Source of the DNA: Nitrosomonadaceae bacterium
Lineage (GTDB): Bacteria; Pseudomonadota; Gammaproteobacteria; Burkholderiales; Usitatibacteraceae
NCBI GenBank assembly: GCA_021300055.1
Contig: JAJTHU010000140.1
Span: 1 to 10,028, forward strand
Direction: 5' to 3'
Length of the DNA stretch: 10,028 nt
Both the position numbers and the translations under genes were made by a program. Positions within the stretch are counted from its first letter, which is position 1; each line of letters starts with the position of its first letter. A model generated the notes under the pieces. That model saw nothing but the letters and a program-made list of their open reading frames with translations. It was not told where the DNA came from and searched no databases. Of this stretch, positions 1 through 6,548 are shown one piece after another.

Positions 1-118
1 ACTCGCCGCCACCGATCCGAACCTCACCGCGCGCCTCAACGCTACGATTAGGACGCGACGCGGATGTTTTCGGCGGTGCTTTCTGCGATGCTTTCTGCGA
101 TTCTGGCCGGTTTGCCAA
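1..118 (-). CDS. rsmD: 16S rRNA (guanine(966)-N(2))-methyltransferase RsmD, N-terminal part
   Basis: RsmD methylates N2 of G966 in 16S rRNA within the assembling 30S subunit, using S-adenosylmethionine. Only 39 codons are inside the window; the gene continues beyond base 1. The N-terminus ends in RGEVRIGGGE, which matches the conserved family opening (G-x-[IV]-R-I-I-G-G, followed by W-R-G-R-K-L in relatives). The preceding residues are Lys/Ser/Pro rich, a usual variable tail. The start is read as TTG at 118-116: an in-frame TAA lies a few codons upstream, no ATG is available, and an excellent Shine-Dalgarno AAGGAG (minus strand, 132-127) sits 8 nt before it. The gene is divergent from ftsY, a common arrangement in proteobacteria. 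Identification rests on a short segment plus this context. Confidence 0.82.
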   Translation of the reverse strand, partial: MANRPESQKASQKAPPKTSASRPNRSVEARGEVRIGGGE

Positions 119-126
119 GAATGAAA

Positions 127-132
127 CTCCTT
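127..132 (-). promoter_or_regulatory. Ribosome binding site that fixes the TTG start of rsmD
   Basis: The minus-strand hexamer AAGGAG lies 8 nt upstream of the TTG at 118. It is the strongest Shine-Dalgarno sequence in the divergent gap and is the main reason for choosing the TTG start. Confidence 0.75.
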
Positions 133-136
133 ATTT

Positions 137-178
137 GGCGGGCATTTTCAGGCATTTTCGTCCCCCAAAATGCCCGCC
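137..178. repeat. 12-bp perfect inverted repeat in the rsmD/ftsY divergent gap
   Basis: GGCGGGCATTTT at 137-148 is the exact reverse complement of 167-178, with an 18-nt loop. The 9-mer GGCATTTTC is also directly repeated 10 bp apart (141-149 and 151-159), so alternative pairings are possible. In the rsmD transcript the stem ends 4 nt before the Shine-Dalgarno. There is no U tract after the stem on either strand, so a simple intrinsic terminator is unlikely. It could be an operator or an mRNA leader hairpin; which one cannot be told from the sequence. Confidence 0.7.
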
Positions 179-328
179 ATTGCTTGTGTTTGGTAATTCA
201 ATCGCAACCCGAAAGCATGCAGAAACGCATCCAGTCAATCGATTTGGCGTAGTCGGAGCGACGACGCGAAGCCATCGCCTAAAATTCAGCCTTTGCTTCT
301 TCCGTCGCGCTGAGCATCGCCACCACCT

Positions 329-1366
329 GTGTTTTCAATATTCTCCCGCAAGACAGACGCCAACAACACCGAATCGACCTCCGCGTCGACGTCGGAGATA
401 CCATCCAATGAGGGCGGATGGTTAAGTCGTCTGCGTGCCGGATTAGCCAAAACCCGCGAGGTCCTCAACACTGACGTCTCGGATTTGTTCGCGCGCTATC
501 CGAAAATCGATGAGGCACTGTACGAAGAACTCGAGACCACCTTGCTCAGCGCCGATGTTGGCGTCAAGGCGACCACGCAACTCATCGAGGCGCTGCGTCG
601 CGATCAACGCGAGCAAAAAATTGCCGACGGCGCGGCACTGTTCGATGCGTTCAAACGTAATCTGAATACCTTGCTCGCACCCCTCGAGCGCACACTAGAC
701 ATCAGCACGCACCAGCCGTTCGTGATCATGATTGCAGGCGTGAATGGCGCGGGCAAAACAACCACCATTGGCAAACTCGCCAAGTATTTTCAGCGCGAAG
801 GCAAATCAGTGTTGCTCGCCGCAGGCGACACATTTCGTGCGGCGGCGCGCGAACAGCTCATGACTTGGGGTGAGCGCAACAACGTCACCGTGATCGCGCA
901 AGAAGGTGGCGACCCCGCGGCGGTCGTGTTCGACGCGATTCACGCGGCGCGCGCGCGCGGCATCGACGTGGTGCTAGCCGATACCGCTGGACGGCTGCCG
1001 ACACAGCTCAACCTGATGGAAGAGATCAAGAAAGTGAAGCGCGTCATCACCAAGGCCGAACCCACCGCGCCGCACGAGACCTTGCTCGTGCTCGACGCAA
1101 ACACCGGGCAAAACGCCCTGGCGCAAGTGCGCGCCTTTGACGACGCACTTGCCCTCACCGGCTTGGTGGTCACCAAACTCGACGGCACCGCCAAAGGCGG
1201 CATGATCGCCGCACTCGCGGCAGAACGCGGGCCGGCGAGCATTCCGGTGCGCTTTATCGGTGTGGGCGAGAGCATCGATGATTTGCGTCCATTCGTCGCG
1301 GCAGACTTTGTCGATGCGCTGTTTGCTTCGACGGCTAGCGTACCTAGCGCAAGCACATCCGCATGA
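329..1366 (+). CDS. ftsY: Signal recognition particle receptor GTPase FtsY
   Basis: FtsY is the membrane-associated SRP receptor. It docks with Ffh-SRP through paired GTPase domains and delivers ribosomes making membrane proteins to SecYEG. The 345-residue product has a short polar N-terminus (1-30, Ser/Thr/Asn rich), an N domain (about 31-128) and a GTPase G domain. Visible motifs are the P-loop GVNGAGKTTT at 137-146, the insertion-box start DTFRAAAREQL at 167-177, DTAGR at 218-222, TKLDG at 282-286, and the closing GVGE...DDLRPF at 311-322. The long acidic A domain of the E. coli protein (497 aa) is absent, as in many other bacteria. The GTG start at 329 gives the typical MFSxF opening but has only a weak ribosome binding site. 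The stop overlaps the ftsE start as ATGA, so the two are translationally coupled. Confidence 0.97.
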   Translation: MFSIFSRKTDANNTESTSASTSEIPSNEGGWLSRLRAGLAKTREVLNTDVSDLFARYPKIDEALYEELETTLLSADVGVKATTQLIEALRRDQREQKIADGAALFDAFKRNLNTLLAPLERTLDISTHQPFVIMIAGVNGAGKTTTIGKLAKYFQREGKSVLLAAGDTFRAAAREQLMTWGERNNVTVIAQEGGDPAAVVFDAIHAARARGIDVVLADTAGRLPTQLNLMEEIKKVKRVITKAEPTAPHETLLVLDANTGQNALAQVRAFDDALALTGLVVTKLDGTAKGGMIAALAAERGPASIPVRFIGVGESIDDLRPFVAADFVDALFASTASVPSASTSA

Positions 1367-2046
1367 TTGTCTATTCCGCCGCCACCAAGCGATACCCCAA
1401 CGGCTATGAGGCCTTGAAGGGTGTTTCGCTCACGATCGAGAAAGGCCAGCTGGTCGCGGTCACGGGCCACTCGGGCGCAGGCAAATCGACGTTGTTGAAG
1501 CTTGCTGCAGGCATCGAGTTCGCATCGACCGGCAGCGTCTTCGTCAACAACCAAAACGTCGCGCAACTCAAACCCGCCGGCATCGCCGTCTTGCGCCGGA
1601 ATCTCGGCTTGGTGTTTCAAGATCACAAGCTGCTCTTTGAGCGCAATGTCTTCGATAACGTCGCCCTGCCCCTCGAAATCGCGGGCTTCACACGCACCGA
1701 GACGGGCAAACGCGTGCGCGCCGCACTCGACAAAGTGGGTCTTCTGAGTCGTGAGAAAGCATTTCCGGTTGCGCTCTCGGGTGGCGAGCAACAGCGCTTG
1801 TGCATTGCGCGTGCCATCGTCAATCGTCCGGCGATCCTGATTGCCGATGAGCCCACCGGCAATCTCGACGCCGATTACGCGGCGACGATCATGGATTTGT
1901 TTAAGTCGTTCAATCAGGTTGGCGTCACGGTGTTGCTCTCGACGCACGACCAGGCCGGTTTGGCGCGGCTCGATTGCCGCCGCGTGCAATTGAGTCAAGG
2001 TAGCGTCGAGCAAGGCAACGCTGACCAAGGGAGCGCAGTCGCATGA
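1363..2046 (+). CDS. ftsE: Cell division ATP-binding protein FtsE
   Basis: FtsE is the cytoplasmic ATPase of the FtsEX complex. Its ATP cycle drives conformational change in FtsX, which activates periplasmic amidases through EnvC-like partners during septation. The 227-residue protein shows a full ABC core: Walker A GHSGAGKS at 35-42, Q-loop VFQD at 84-87, signature LSGGEQQR at 138-145, Walker B ILIADEPTGNLD at 158-169, and the switch histidine at 195 in LLSTHD. The family-typical R-N-L-G-x-V-F-Q-D-H-K-L-L stretch is present. The ATG lies inside the ftsY stop (ATGA), and the stop overlaps the ftsX start in the same way. The last ~15 residues are a Gln/Gly/Ser-rich tail with three QG[SN] units, longer than needed for the fold and probably lineage-specific. 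Confidence 0.97.
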   Translation: MIVYSAATKRYPNGYEALKGVSLTIEKGQLVAVTGHSGAGKSTLLKLAAGIEFASTGSVFVNNQNVAQLKPAGIAVLRRNLGLVFQDHKLLFERNVFDNVALPLEIAGFTRTETGKRVRAALDKVGLLSREKAFPVALSGGEQQRLCIARAIVNRPAILIADEPTGNLDADYAATIMDLFKSFNQVGVTVLLSTHDQAGLARLDCRRVQLSQGSVEQGNADQGSAVA

Positions 2047-2942
2047 GCGCTTGGTTTAACGCCCATCAACAAGCACTGGCCCGCGCCACCGCGCGGCTGC
2101 GTGCGCAACCGCTCGCCTCGCTCTTGTCGACGTTTGTAATCGCCATCGCCATCGTGTTGCCGCTTGGGCTTTACGTCGTGTTCAACAACGTTGTGTCGGC
2201 CACGTCGAGGCTCAACACCGACCCGAACATGAACGTCTTCATGAAGCTTGCCGCCACCGACGCCGAGGTCAAGGCAGTCGAAAACAAGCTTCGCATCATG
2301 CCCAACACGGCAAGCACGGCTTACGTCTCGCGCGACGTTGCGCTGGCTGAGCTCAAGAAGCGCGCCAACGTTGCTGATCTCATCGCGGGGCTTGAAACCA
2401 ACCCGCTGCCGCACGCGTTCACATTGCGCCTCAAATCCACCGAGCCCGCCACCATCGCCGCCATGCGTGCCGAAATCGCCGCGCTGCCGACCGTGGAAAC
2501 GGTGACGGTTGATTTCGAGTGGGCGCGCAAGCTGGCGCGGTTCGCACGCTTCGCTGAGCGGGTGGTGATGCTACTGGGCGCACTGCTTAGCGCGGCCGTG
2601 GTGTTTGTGGTCGGCAACACCATTCGCTTGCAGATGCTGACCCAAAAGGACGAAATCATCGTCGCGCGGCTGATTGGCGCCACGCGCCGCTTTGTGCGGC
2701 GGCCGTTCCTGTATTTTGGGTTCTTGCAGGGCGCGCTGGCGGGCCTATTCGCGTTGGCGATGGTCGTGGCCGGCACGGCCTGGGTGGGGGGGGAGATCCG
2801 CGCCCTCGCAGAATCCTACGGCAGCTTTGCGGTTCAGGGCATCACCGCCGACTTGGCGATTGCCGTGGTACTCGGGGCGGGCGCCTTGGGGTGGATCGGC
2901 GCGTACGCGTCGGTGGGGATGTATTGGCGGCAGGTTGAATAG
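2043..2942 (+). CDS. ftsX: Cell division protein FtsX (permease-like subunit)
   Basis: FtsX is the inner-membrane partner of FtsE and passes the ATPase signal to periplasmic peptidoglycan hydrolase activators. The 299-residue product has the expected layout: a cytoplasmic N-terminal helix with the first membrane span at about 27-49, a periplasmic domain at about 50-168, then three spans near 171-193, 222-246 and 269-289. Conserved family blocks are visible: NVFMKL (64-69), NPLPHAF (120-126), VDFEWARKL (156-164), NTIRLQ (192-197), and RLIGATRRFVRRPFLY (209-224). The start overlaps the ftsE stop as ATGA. A run of eight G at 2786-2793, read as Val-Gly-Gly, lies between the third and fourth spans; the frame is intact. 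No clear terminator follows, and decayed IS110 sequence begins within about 70 bp. Confidence 0.96.
   Translation: MSAWFNAHQQALARATARLRAQPLASLLSTFVIAIAIVLPLGLYVVFNNVVSATSRLNTDPNMNVFMKLAATDAEVKAVENKLRIMPNTASTAYVSRDVALAELKKRANVADLIAGLETNPLPHAFTLRLKSTEPATIAAMRAEIAALPTVETVTVDFEWARKLARFARFAERVVMLLGALLSAAVVFVVGNTIRLQMLTQKDEIIVARLIGATRRFVRRPFLYFGFLQGALAGLFALAMVVAGTAWVGGEIRALAESYGSFAVQGITADLAIAVVLGAGALGWIGAYASVGMYWRQVE
2786..2793. repeat. Eight-G homopolymer inside ftsX
   Basis: Eight consecutive G residues lie in the ftsX coding sequence. The reading frame is intact at this length; a change of one base would truncate FtsX before its last membrane span. Confidence 0.85.
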
Positions 2943-2952
2943 CGCAGTGCAA

Positions 2953-3399
2953 TTACGAACAAGTTAGCGCTCGCTCACAAACCTTAAACAACCCGCCAAC
3001 TGTTCCAAATTGTTGAACGACAGTTTTTACGGCAACAAAGCGCATGTTGGGCCGGCTCATCGCTTCGCAGATCGCTTCTGCATCATTGGCGTCGTTCTTG
3101 TTGCTCTTGACGTAGGGCTTCACAAACTGAGGGGCAACTAGGCGGACCTTGTAGCCCATGGCTTGTAAGCGTCTCGCCCAATCATGAGCGCCACCGCAGG
3201 CTTCCATGCCGATCTCACAACCCGGTTCAGCGACTTCACGAACAGCATCAATCCAGTTTGCACGGCTCAGCTTCTTCCGCCACACCGGTTTCTCAAGCCG
3301 ATCTACACCATGTACTTGGAACACGTTCTTTGCCAAATCGACCCCAATGCGGATAACTTCATGTTGGACCTCTCCTCTCTGTTGATTGGATTCACACAC
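2953..3399 (-). pseudogene. IS110-family transposase remnant, frameshifted start and lost 3' half
   Basis: IS110 transposases combine an N-terminal DEDD (RuvC-like) domain with a C-terminal serine-bearing domain and work with a bridge RNA. This remnant has only the DEDD part: IRIGVDLAKNVFQVHGVD with the first Asp, MEACGGAHDWARR with the Glu, and NDANDAEAI with the paired Asp residues. Family likeness is clear to VKTVVQQ (about 3010) and then becomes weak (LFKVCERAL may be a degraded continuation). The open frame is 148 aa, against roughly 300-350 aa for an intact member; the whole C-terminal domain is missing. A natural start, ATGAAG at 3362, sits 6 nt after GGAGAGG, but it reads out of frame by one base; inserting one base would restore M-K-V-I-R-I-G-V-D. 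The open frame instead begins upstream and translates the ribosome binding site. It is therefore a dead copy. Confidence 0.85.
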
Positions 3400-3442
3400 T
3401 TCCAGTCTGGCACTAGATGCCGATTAGGTGAGGAGGGGTCCA
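3365..3442. repeat. 13-nt inverted repeat in the leader of the IS110 remnant
   Basis: TGGACCTCTCCTC at 3365-3377 pairs with GAGGAGGGGTCCA at 3430-3442 with one mismatch, which would be a G-U pair in one of the two transcripts, across a 52-nt loop. On the transposase strand the promoter-distal arm contains the Shine-Dalgarno GGAGAGG, so folding would hide the start region. It may equally be part of the structured left end of the element. Confidence 0.6.
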
Positions 3443-3545
3443 TCCCATTGGTATTGGCCGATCGTGCCCAACTCACAGTCGTTCCGCAAGACGGTAGACC
3501 AAACAATTGCAAGCGATTTTCCGGATAGCCGACTGCTCCAGAACG
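3443..3545. other. Probable left-flank DNA of the IS110 remnant, no gene seen
   Basis: This stretch lies upstream of the transposase remnant. IS110 elements carry non-coding terminal DNA here that encodes the bridge RNA, so part of it may be a relic of that region. I could not define the element's end, a target duplication (IS110 elements usually make none) or a complete RNA fold. Confidence 0.3.
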
Positions 3546-3794
3546 TCAGTCTGGCCCGCCCCAATTGGTCTCAATCAATTCGCGAGCCCCCTCAACTGTC
3601 ACCTGCCACAATGCATCCATCGCCGTGTCAGGGTTTTCGTCAACGGCGGCCCGCAATCGGAAACAATCTTCGCTGAACTCTGATTTGCGCCTCGTTGTGA
3701 AACTCGGACGCGCACAATGCCGCTGCCAATTTTCAGGGGGTGAATTCTTCAGCAGCACAAAGCCAAGCACGAAGTACGCATTCGAGGCGGCCAA
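3546..3794 (-). CDS. Unrecognised ORF, doubtful or broken gene
   Basis: The frame codes for 82 residues from a TTG at 3794, with no ribosome binding site before it. It stays open a further 10 codons upstream to a TGA, giving KKREYGTYQLAAS before and through the putative start. The composition is protein-like: a hydrophobic stretch near the start (YFVLGFVLL), then a charged Glu/Asp-rich part ending in ALWQVTVEGARELIETNWGG. I recognise no family. It lies between the IS110 relic and the start of the receptor gene, so it may be the tail of a gene whose 5' end was lost, or simply a chance frame. The last point in its favour is balanced amino-acid content; the lack of a start counts against it. Confidence 0.3.
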   Translation of the reverse strand: MAASNAYFVLGFVLLKNSPPENWQRHCARPSFTTRRKSEFSEDCFRLRAAVDENPDTAMDALWQVTVEGARELIETNWGGPD

Positions 3795-3838
3795 CTGATA
3801 CGTGCCATACTCGCGTTTCTTTCAGAGCCCTTAACCTG

Positions 3839-5500
3839 ATGCATAGTGTCAAGTGGACCCGATTAATGCTGCAGTGTGTGGCACTGCTGCTCACGACATA
3901 CTTGGCTACGGAAGCGGCCGACGCGCCAGCCTTGTCGGTGTCACATTTGGCGCGCGACGTTTCCCCGGATGCCACGCGCGACATCATCAGCGGCACGCTG
4001 GATTCCGCATTCGAGACTGTCCCCGCTGATCGTGTGACGCGCACCGCGAGCGCGATGTGGCTCAAGGTGAAAGTTGGTCAATCGACCGGATTAGTCGAGC
4101 CCGTTCTCGTGCTGCGGCAAACGCGCACCGCACGAGTGACGTTATTCCCGCCGTCGGGAGAACCAATAACGCAGTCGCTCTATGGCGAGACGCCGTCACC
4201 GCGCTTCACGCGTGACGCAGTCTATTTCGCGCTGGGCGGCACGAGCCAGCCGGGCGACACGTACTACCTTCACATCGATCAGCTTCGCGCGGGTGTCGTC
4301 TCGCTCGATCTGCGGGCGATGGCGGAGGTTAACGCGGCCAACCTCGCACACCTGCGCAACATCTCGCTTGTCATCGGTGCACTACTTGTGATGGGAATCA
4401 CAACACTGCTCATGTGGGTCTGGCTTCCCGACCGCGGGCTTCTGTACCTTGGCGCCAGCATGGCGCTCGCCTCTGTCTACGTCGCCCTCCTCATGGGCGA
4501 GGGGTATGCGTGGGCGAACTCCTCCGCGGATAGCCTCGTTGCGTTCAACGTCCTCCAGGTTGCGGTCTCGCTCGGTTATGGCTTCAGCGTCCTCTTTTTC
4601 CGCGAGCTCCTCGATTTCGGCCGTTTCGCGCGGCGCGTCTCCGCGATGCTCAAGGCGCTCGCCATTTTCTTTTTTGCGGAGAGCGCGCTGCTATTCGCCG
4701 CCAGCGGCGAGCTGCTGCGGCTCCTTACCGCGATCGGTAATATCGGCATACTGGCCGCGTGGGTGCTGCTCGTCCCGGCAATGGTGGCCGCGTCGATCCG
4801 CGGCAGCACCGTGGCACGCTTTCTTTTCCTGGCATGGCTCCCTACCACCATCATGTCGATCCCGCACGCCCTGACGTATCTTCGCGGCGAGCCGGAACAG
4901 GCGTGGATCCTGAACGGCGTGTTGATCTCTACAGTCATCGGCTTTGTGCTCAAGTCGTGTGCGCTCGGTGCCCGTTTGCGTATGCGGCGCGCGGGTCGTG
5001 CCTTCGTCGCGTTTGAGGCTCCGCAAGATGACTTCGATTCGATCCTGCGCCGATTGCGAACCGCATGCGAGCATGCGGGCGTGGTCGGCCCGACTAGTGT
5101 GATCAAGGTGCAGATCGATGGCGCCAGGCGCTTGGCCGCGGCGCATGGCGAGGCGATTCTGCCCAAGTGCATGGCAAAAATCCGCGCGCGCATCCGCCGC
5201 GCCTTGCGCGACGATGACGCGCTCGGCGCCGCCGGCGATGCCGGCCTTTTTGTCGTGATCTCCGGCGCGGACGCGAATGCGGCTGCAGCAACGGCGGAAC
5301 GGATTCGCCGGCGCGTAAGCGAGGGGCCGATAAATTTCGACGGCATTTCGCTTCCAATCACCGTGAGCGTGGGGCTCACCTATGCACAGGGTTCCGCGCA
5401 GGCCACCATCGACGCCGATTCGTTGATCGCGCAGGCGGAGGCCGCTGCCGTAACGGCAGACACTGCGGGCGGGAACCGCGTCGTCTACTTGCCGGCTTGA
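3839..5500 (+). CDS. 7TMR-DISM-type membrane receptor with degenerate GGDEF domain
   Basis: This 553-residue protein begins with a likely signal peptide (about 1-27, ending TEAAD-A). A periplasmic domain of the 7TMR-DISMED2 type follows (about 30-165, with SAMWLKVKV and YYLHIDQL). Seven predicted membrane helices lie near 174-196, 201-220, 232-258, 269-289, 295-318, 325-348 and 356-378. The C-terminal domain (about 395-553) has the GGDEF-family outline, including AERIRRRV and ITVSVGLTYA. The catalytic GG[DE]EF loop is replaced by GDAGLF at 466-471, and the usual D-x-D-x-F-K-x-x-N-D segment is QIDGARRLAA, so metal and GTP binding residues are largely lost. It probably senses a periplasmic ligand and signals by protein contact or as a non-catalytic nucleotide sensor, not by making c-di-GMP. 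The ATG at 3839 fits the signal peptide; 3866 is possible, and an in-frame ATG at 3740 would put 33 polar residues before it. It is 25 nt upstream of the next gene. Confidence 0.85.
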   Translation: MHSVKWTRLMLQCVALLLTTYLATEAADAPALSVSHLARDVSPDATRDIISGTLDSAFETVPADRVTRTASAMWLKVKVGQSTGLVEPVLVLRQTRTARVTLFPPSGEPITQSLYGETPSPRFTRDAVYFALGGTSQPGDTYYLHIDQLRAGVVSLDLRAMAEVNAANLAHLRNISLVIGALLVMGITTLLMWVWLPDRGLLYLGASMALASVYVALLMGEGYAWANSSADSLVAFNVLQVAVSLGYGFSVLFFRELLDFGRFARRVSAMLKALAIFFFAESALLFAASGELLRLLTAIGNIGILAAWVLLVPAMVAASIRGSTVARFLFLAWLPTTIMSIPHALTYLRGEPEQAWILNGVLISTVIGFVLKSCALGARLRMRRAGRAFVAFEAPQDDFDSILRRLRTACEHAGVVGPTSVIKVQIDGARRLAAAHGEAILPKCMAKIRARIRRALRDDDALGAAGDAGLFVVISGADANAAAATAERIRRRVSEGPINFDGISLPITVSVGLTYAQGSAQATIDADSLIAQAEAAAVTADTAGGNRVVYLPA

Positions 5501-5512
5501 ACACCGACGACT

Positions 5513-5519
5513 GGGGAGG
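5513..5519 (+). promoter_or_regulatory. Strong ribosome binding site of the YiiX-like gene
   Basis: GGGGAGG lies 6 nt before the ATG at 5526 and confirms that start. Confidence 0.8.
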
Positions 5520-5525
5520 CGTGCA

Positions 5526-6356
5526 ATGAAAAAATTCGAACCGAGCGGCTTGACGCCGGGTGATCTGCTGCTTCATAACGGCAGAGACGACATCTCGAAG
5601 TTAATCGCTTGGGCAGGTGGCAGCCAATACAGCCACGCCGCGCTCGTGCATCATGATTTTGATCTGCGCGAAGCGTCCGCGTCCGGCGTTCGCCGTTACA
5701 GCCTCCACGAACGGCTCGCCGATACAACGAACTACGCCTTTATCGATGTCTATCGCCGGCCCGCCGGCCTCGGCACCACCCAAGCAAAGCAGGTGGATGC
5801 CGTCGCTGACCACTACTTGAAGACGCCTTATCCGCTTAGTAACCTCGCGTATCTAGGAATCATGTGCGCAGTCCGCGACAAGATCGTCGCGAACAAGTGG
5901 CTGCGATGGGCGCTACGCACCATTACCGATCAGCTCGTCAGCGGCGATACCAACTTTATGGTTTGTAGTGAGCTTGTCTATCGTAGCTACGCTGAGGCAA
6001 AGGTCGAGCCTTCCATCAAGCCACGCATCGTTGTGCCGGAGACTTCAGACCTGCCGTTTCCCGACATCGACCGGGAGGCGCTTTATAACGAGTGGTACCG
6101 GGATACACATCCGGCCGCAGCTTCGGCGACAACGGCGCTAACCATCCCGCAGGACATTCCCGACGTGTCCGACGCCCTGCTTCGCGAGAGTTATACAAAG
6201 CTGCTGGCGAACATGAACGCAAATTCGCGACTGCAGAATCACAGGGCGATGGACCCGCCGATGATCGAAATTAATCCAAATCCGCGCACCATCATGCCGT
6301 CTGACCTTGAACACAGCCCGGACTTCGAGTTGCTCGGCCGCGTCACCGGTGCATGA
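5526..6356 (+). CDS. YiiX/YebB-like permuted papain-fold (NlpC/P60 superfamily) protein
   Basis: The 276-residue protein has the circularly permuted papain layout in which the catalytic His precedes the Cys. It starts with PGDLLLHNG (11-19), then KLIAWAGGSQYSHAALV with His37, LREA with Glu49 followed by SGVRR, and FMVCSELVYRSY with Cys147 in the family-typical CSEL[VI] motif. Members act as amidases or peptidases or bind acylated or peptide substrates; the substrate here is unknown. No signal peptide or membrane span is seen, so it is probably cytoplasmic. Residues after about 195 form an extra tail with no motif I recognise. It follows the receptor gene by 25 nt with a strong ribosome binding site, so the two are probably co-transcribed and the pair may share a pathway. 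Its 3' end overlaps the convergent 48-residue membrane protein gene by 14 bp. Confidence 0.85.
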   Translation: MKKFEPSGLTPGDLLLHNGRDDISKLIAWAGGSQYSHAALVHHDFDLREASASGVRRYSLHERLADTTNYAFIDVYRRPAGLGTTQAKQVDAVADHYLKTPYPLSNLAYLGIMCAVRDKIVANKWLRWALRTITDQLVSGDTNFMVCSELVYRSYAEAKVEPSIKPRIVVPETSDLPFPDIDREALYNEWYRDTHPAAASATTALTIPQDIPDVSDALLRESYTKLLANMNANSRLQNHRAMDPPMIEINPNPRTIMPSDLEHSPDFELLGRVTGA

Positions 6357-6489
6357 TGCGCCGTAGCCAGCGCTTGGGGATTACACTCGCGGTGGAGAGC
6401 AGCGCCCCGAAGATGACGTAGATTATCGCGGCGACAATCAGGAGGTTCGAGAGCGCAGCAGCGATGATGTTTGAGTCCATGGCATTCAT
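6343..6489 (-). CDS. Small single-span membrane protein downstream of the kinase
   Basis: This short gene codes for 48 residues. A polar start (MNAMDSN) is followed by one hydrophobic segment at about residues 8-36, containing NLLIVAAIIYVIFGALL, and then a basic tail with KRWLRRIMHR, which predicts a cytoplasmic C-terminus. The first ATG is at 6489; a second in-frame ATG at 6480 would give 45 residues and is 9 nt from a GGGA that could serve as its ribosome binding site. It starts 59 nt after the kinase stop on the same strand, so it is likely the second gene of the kinase transcript. Its 3' end overlaps the end of the YiiX-like gene by 14 bp on the opposite strand. I recognise no family. A role as a small regulator or partner of the kinase is inference from position only. 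Confidence 0.6.
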   Translation of the reverse strand: MNAMDSNIIAAALSNLLIVAAIIYVIFGALLSTASVIPKRWLRRIMHR

Positions 6490-6548
6490 TCCCAGTAGAG
6501 GCGCGGTGCAGCGCTTACTTGGTTAAACGCAATCGGGATGCCGGACTA

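Larger units (their letters stand above)
119..328. other. Divergent intergenic region between rsmD and ftsY
   Basis: This gap holds the rsmD ribosome binding site and the inverted repeat listed separately. Toward ftsY there is a TAAAAT box at 280-285 that could serve as a -10 element, but no matching -35 hexamer lies 16-18 bp upstream, so no promoter is called. No convincing protein-coding sequence was seen. Confidence 0.5.

Noticed and set aside
198..275. 25-residue minus-strand frame MASRRRSDYAKSIDW... in the rsmD/ftsY gap
   Set aside because: It lacks a well-placed ribosome binding site and any recognisable feature; length is within chance.
940..2028. Long 362-codon open frame on the minus strand
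   Set aside because: It is antisense to ftsY and ftsE, which have all their family motifs; the translated product has no recognisable domain and is a high-GC shadow.
2943..3400. Functional IS110 insertion sequence
   Set aside because: The C-terminal domain and one element end are missing and the start is frameshifted; it is a relic.
3740..3838. Upstream in-frame start for the 7TM receptor
   Set aside because: It would add 33 polar residues before a clear signal peptide. The ATG at 3839 fits better.
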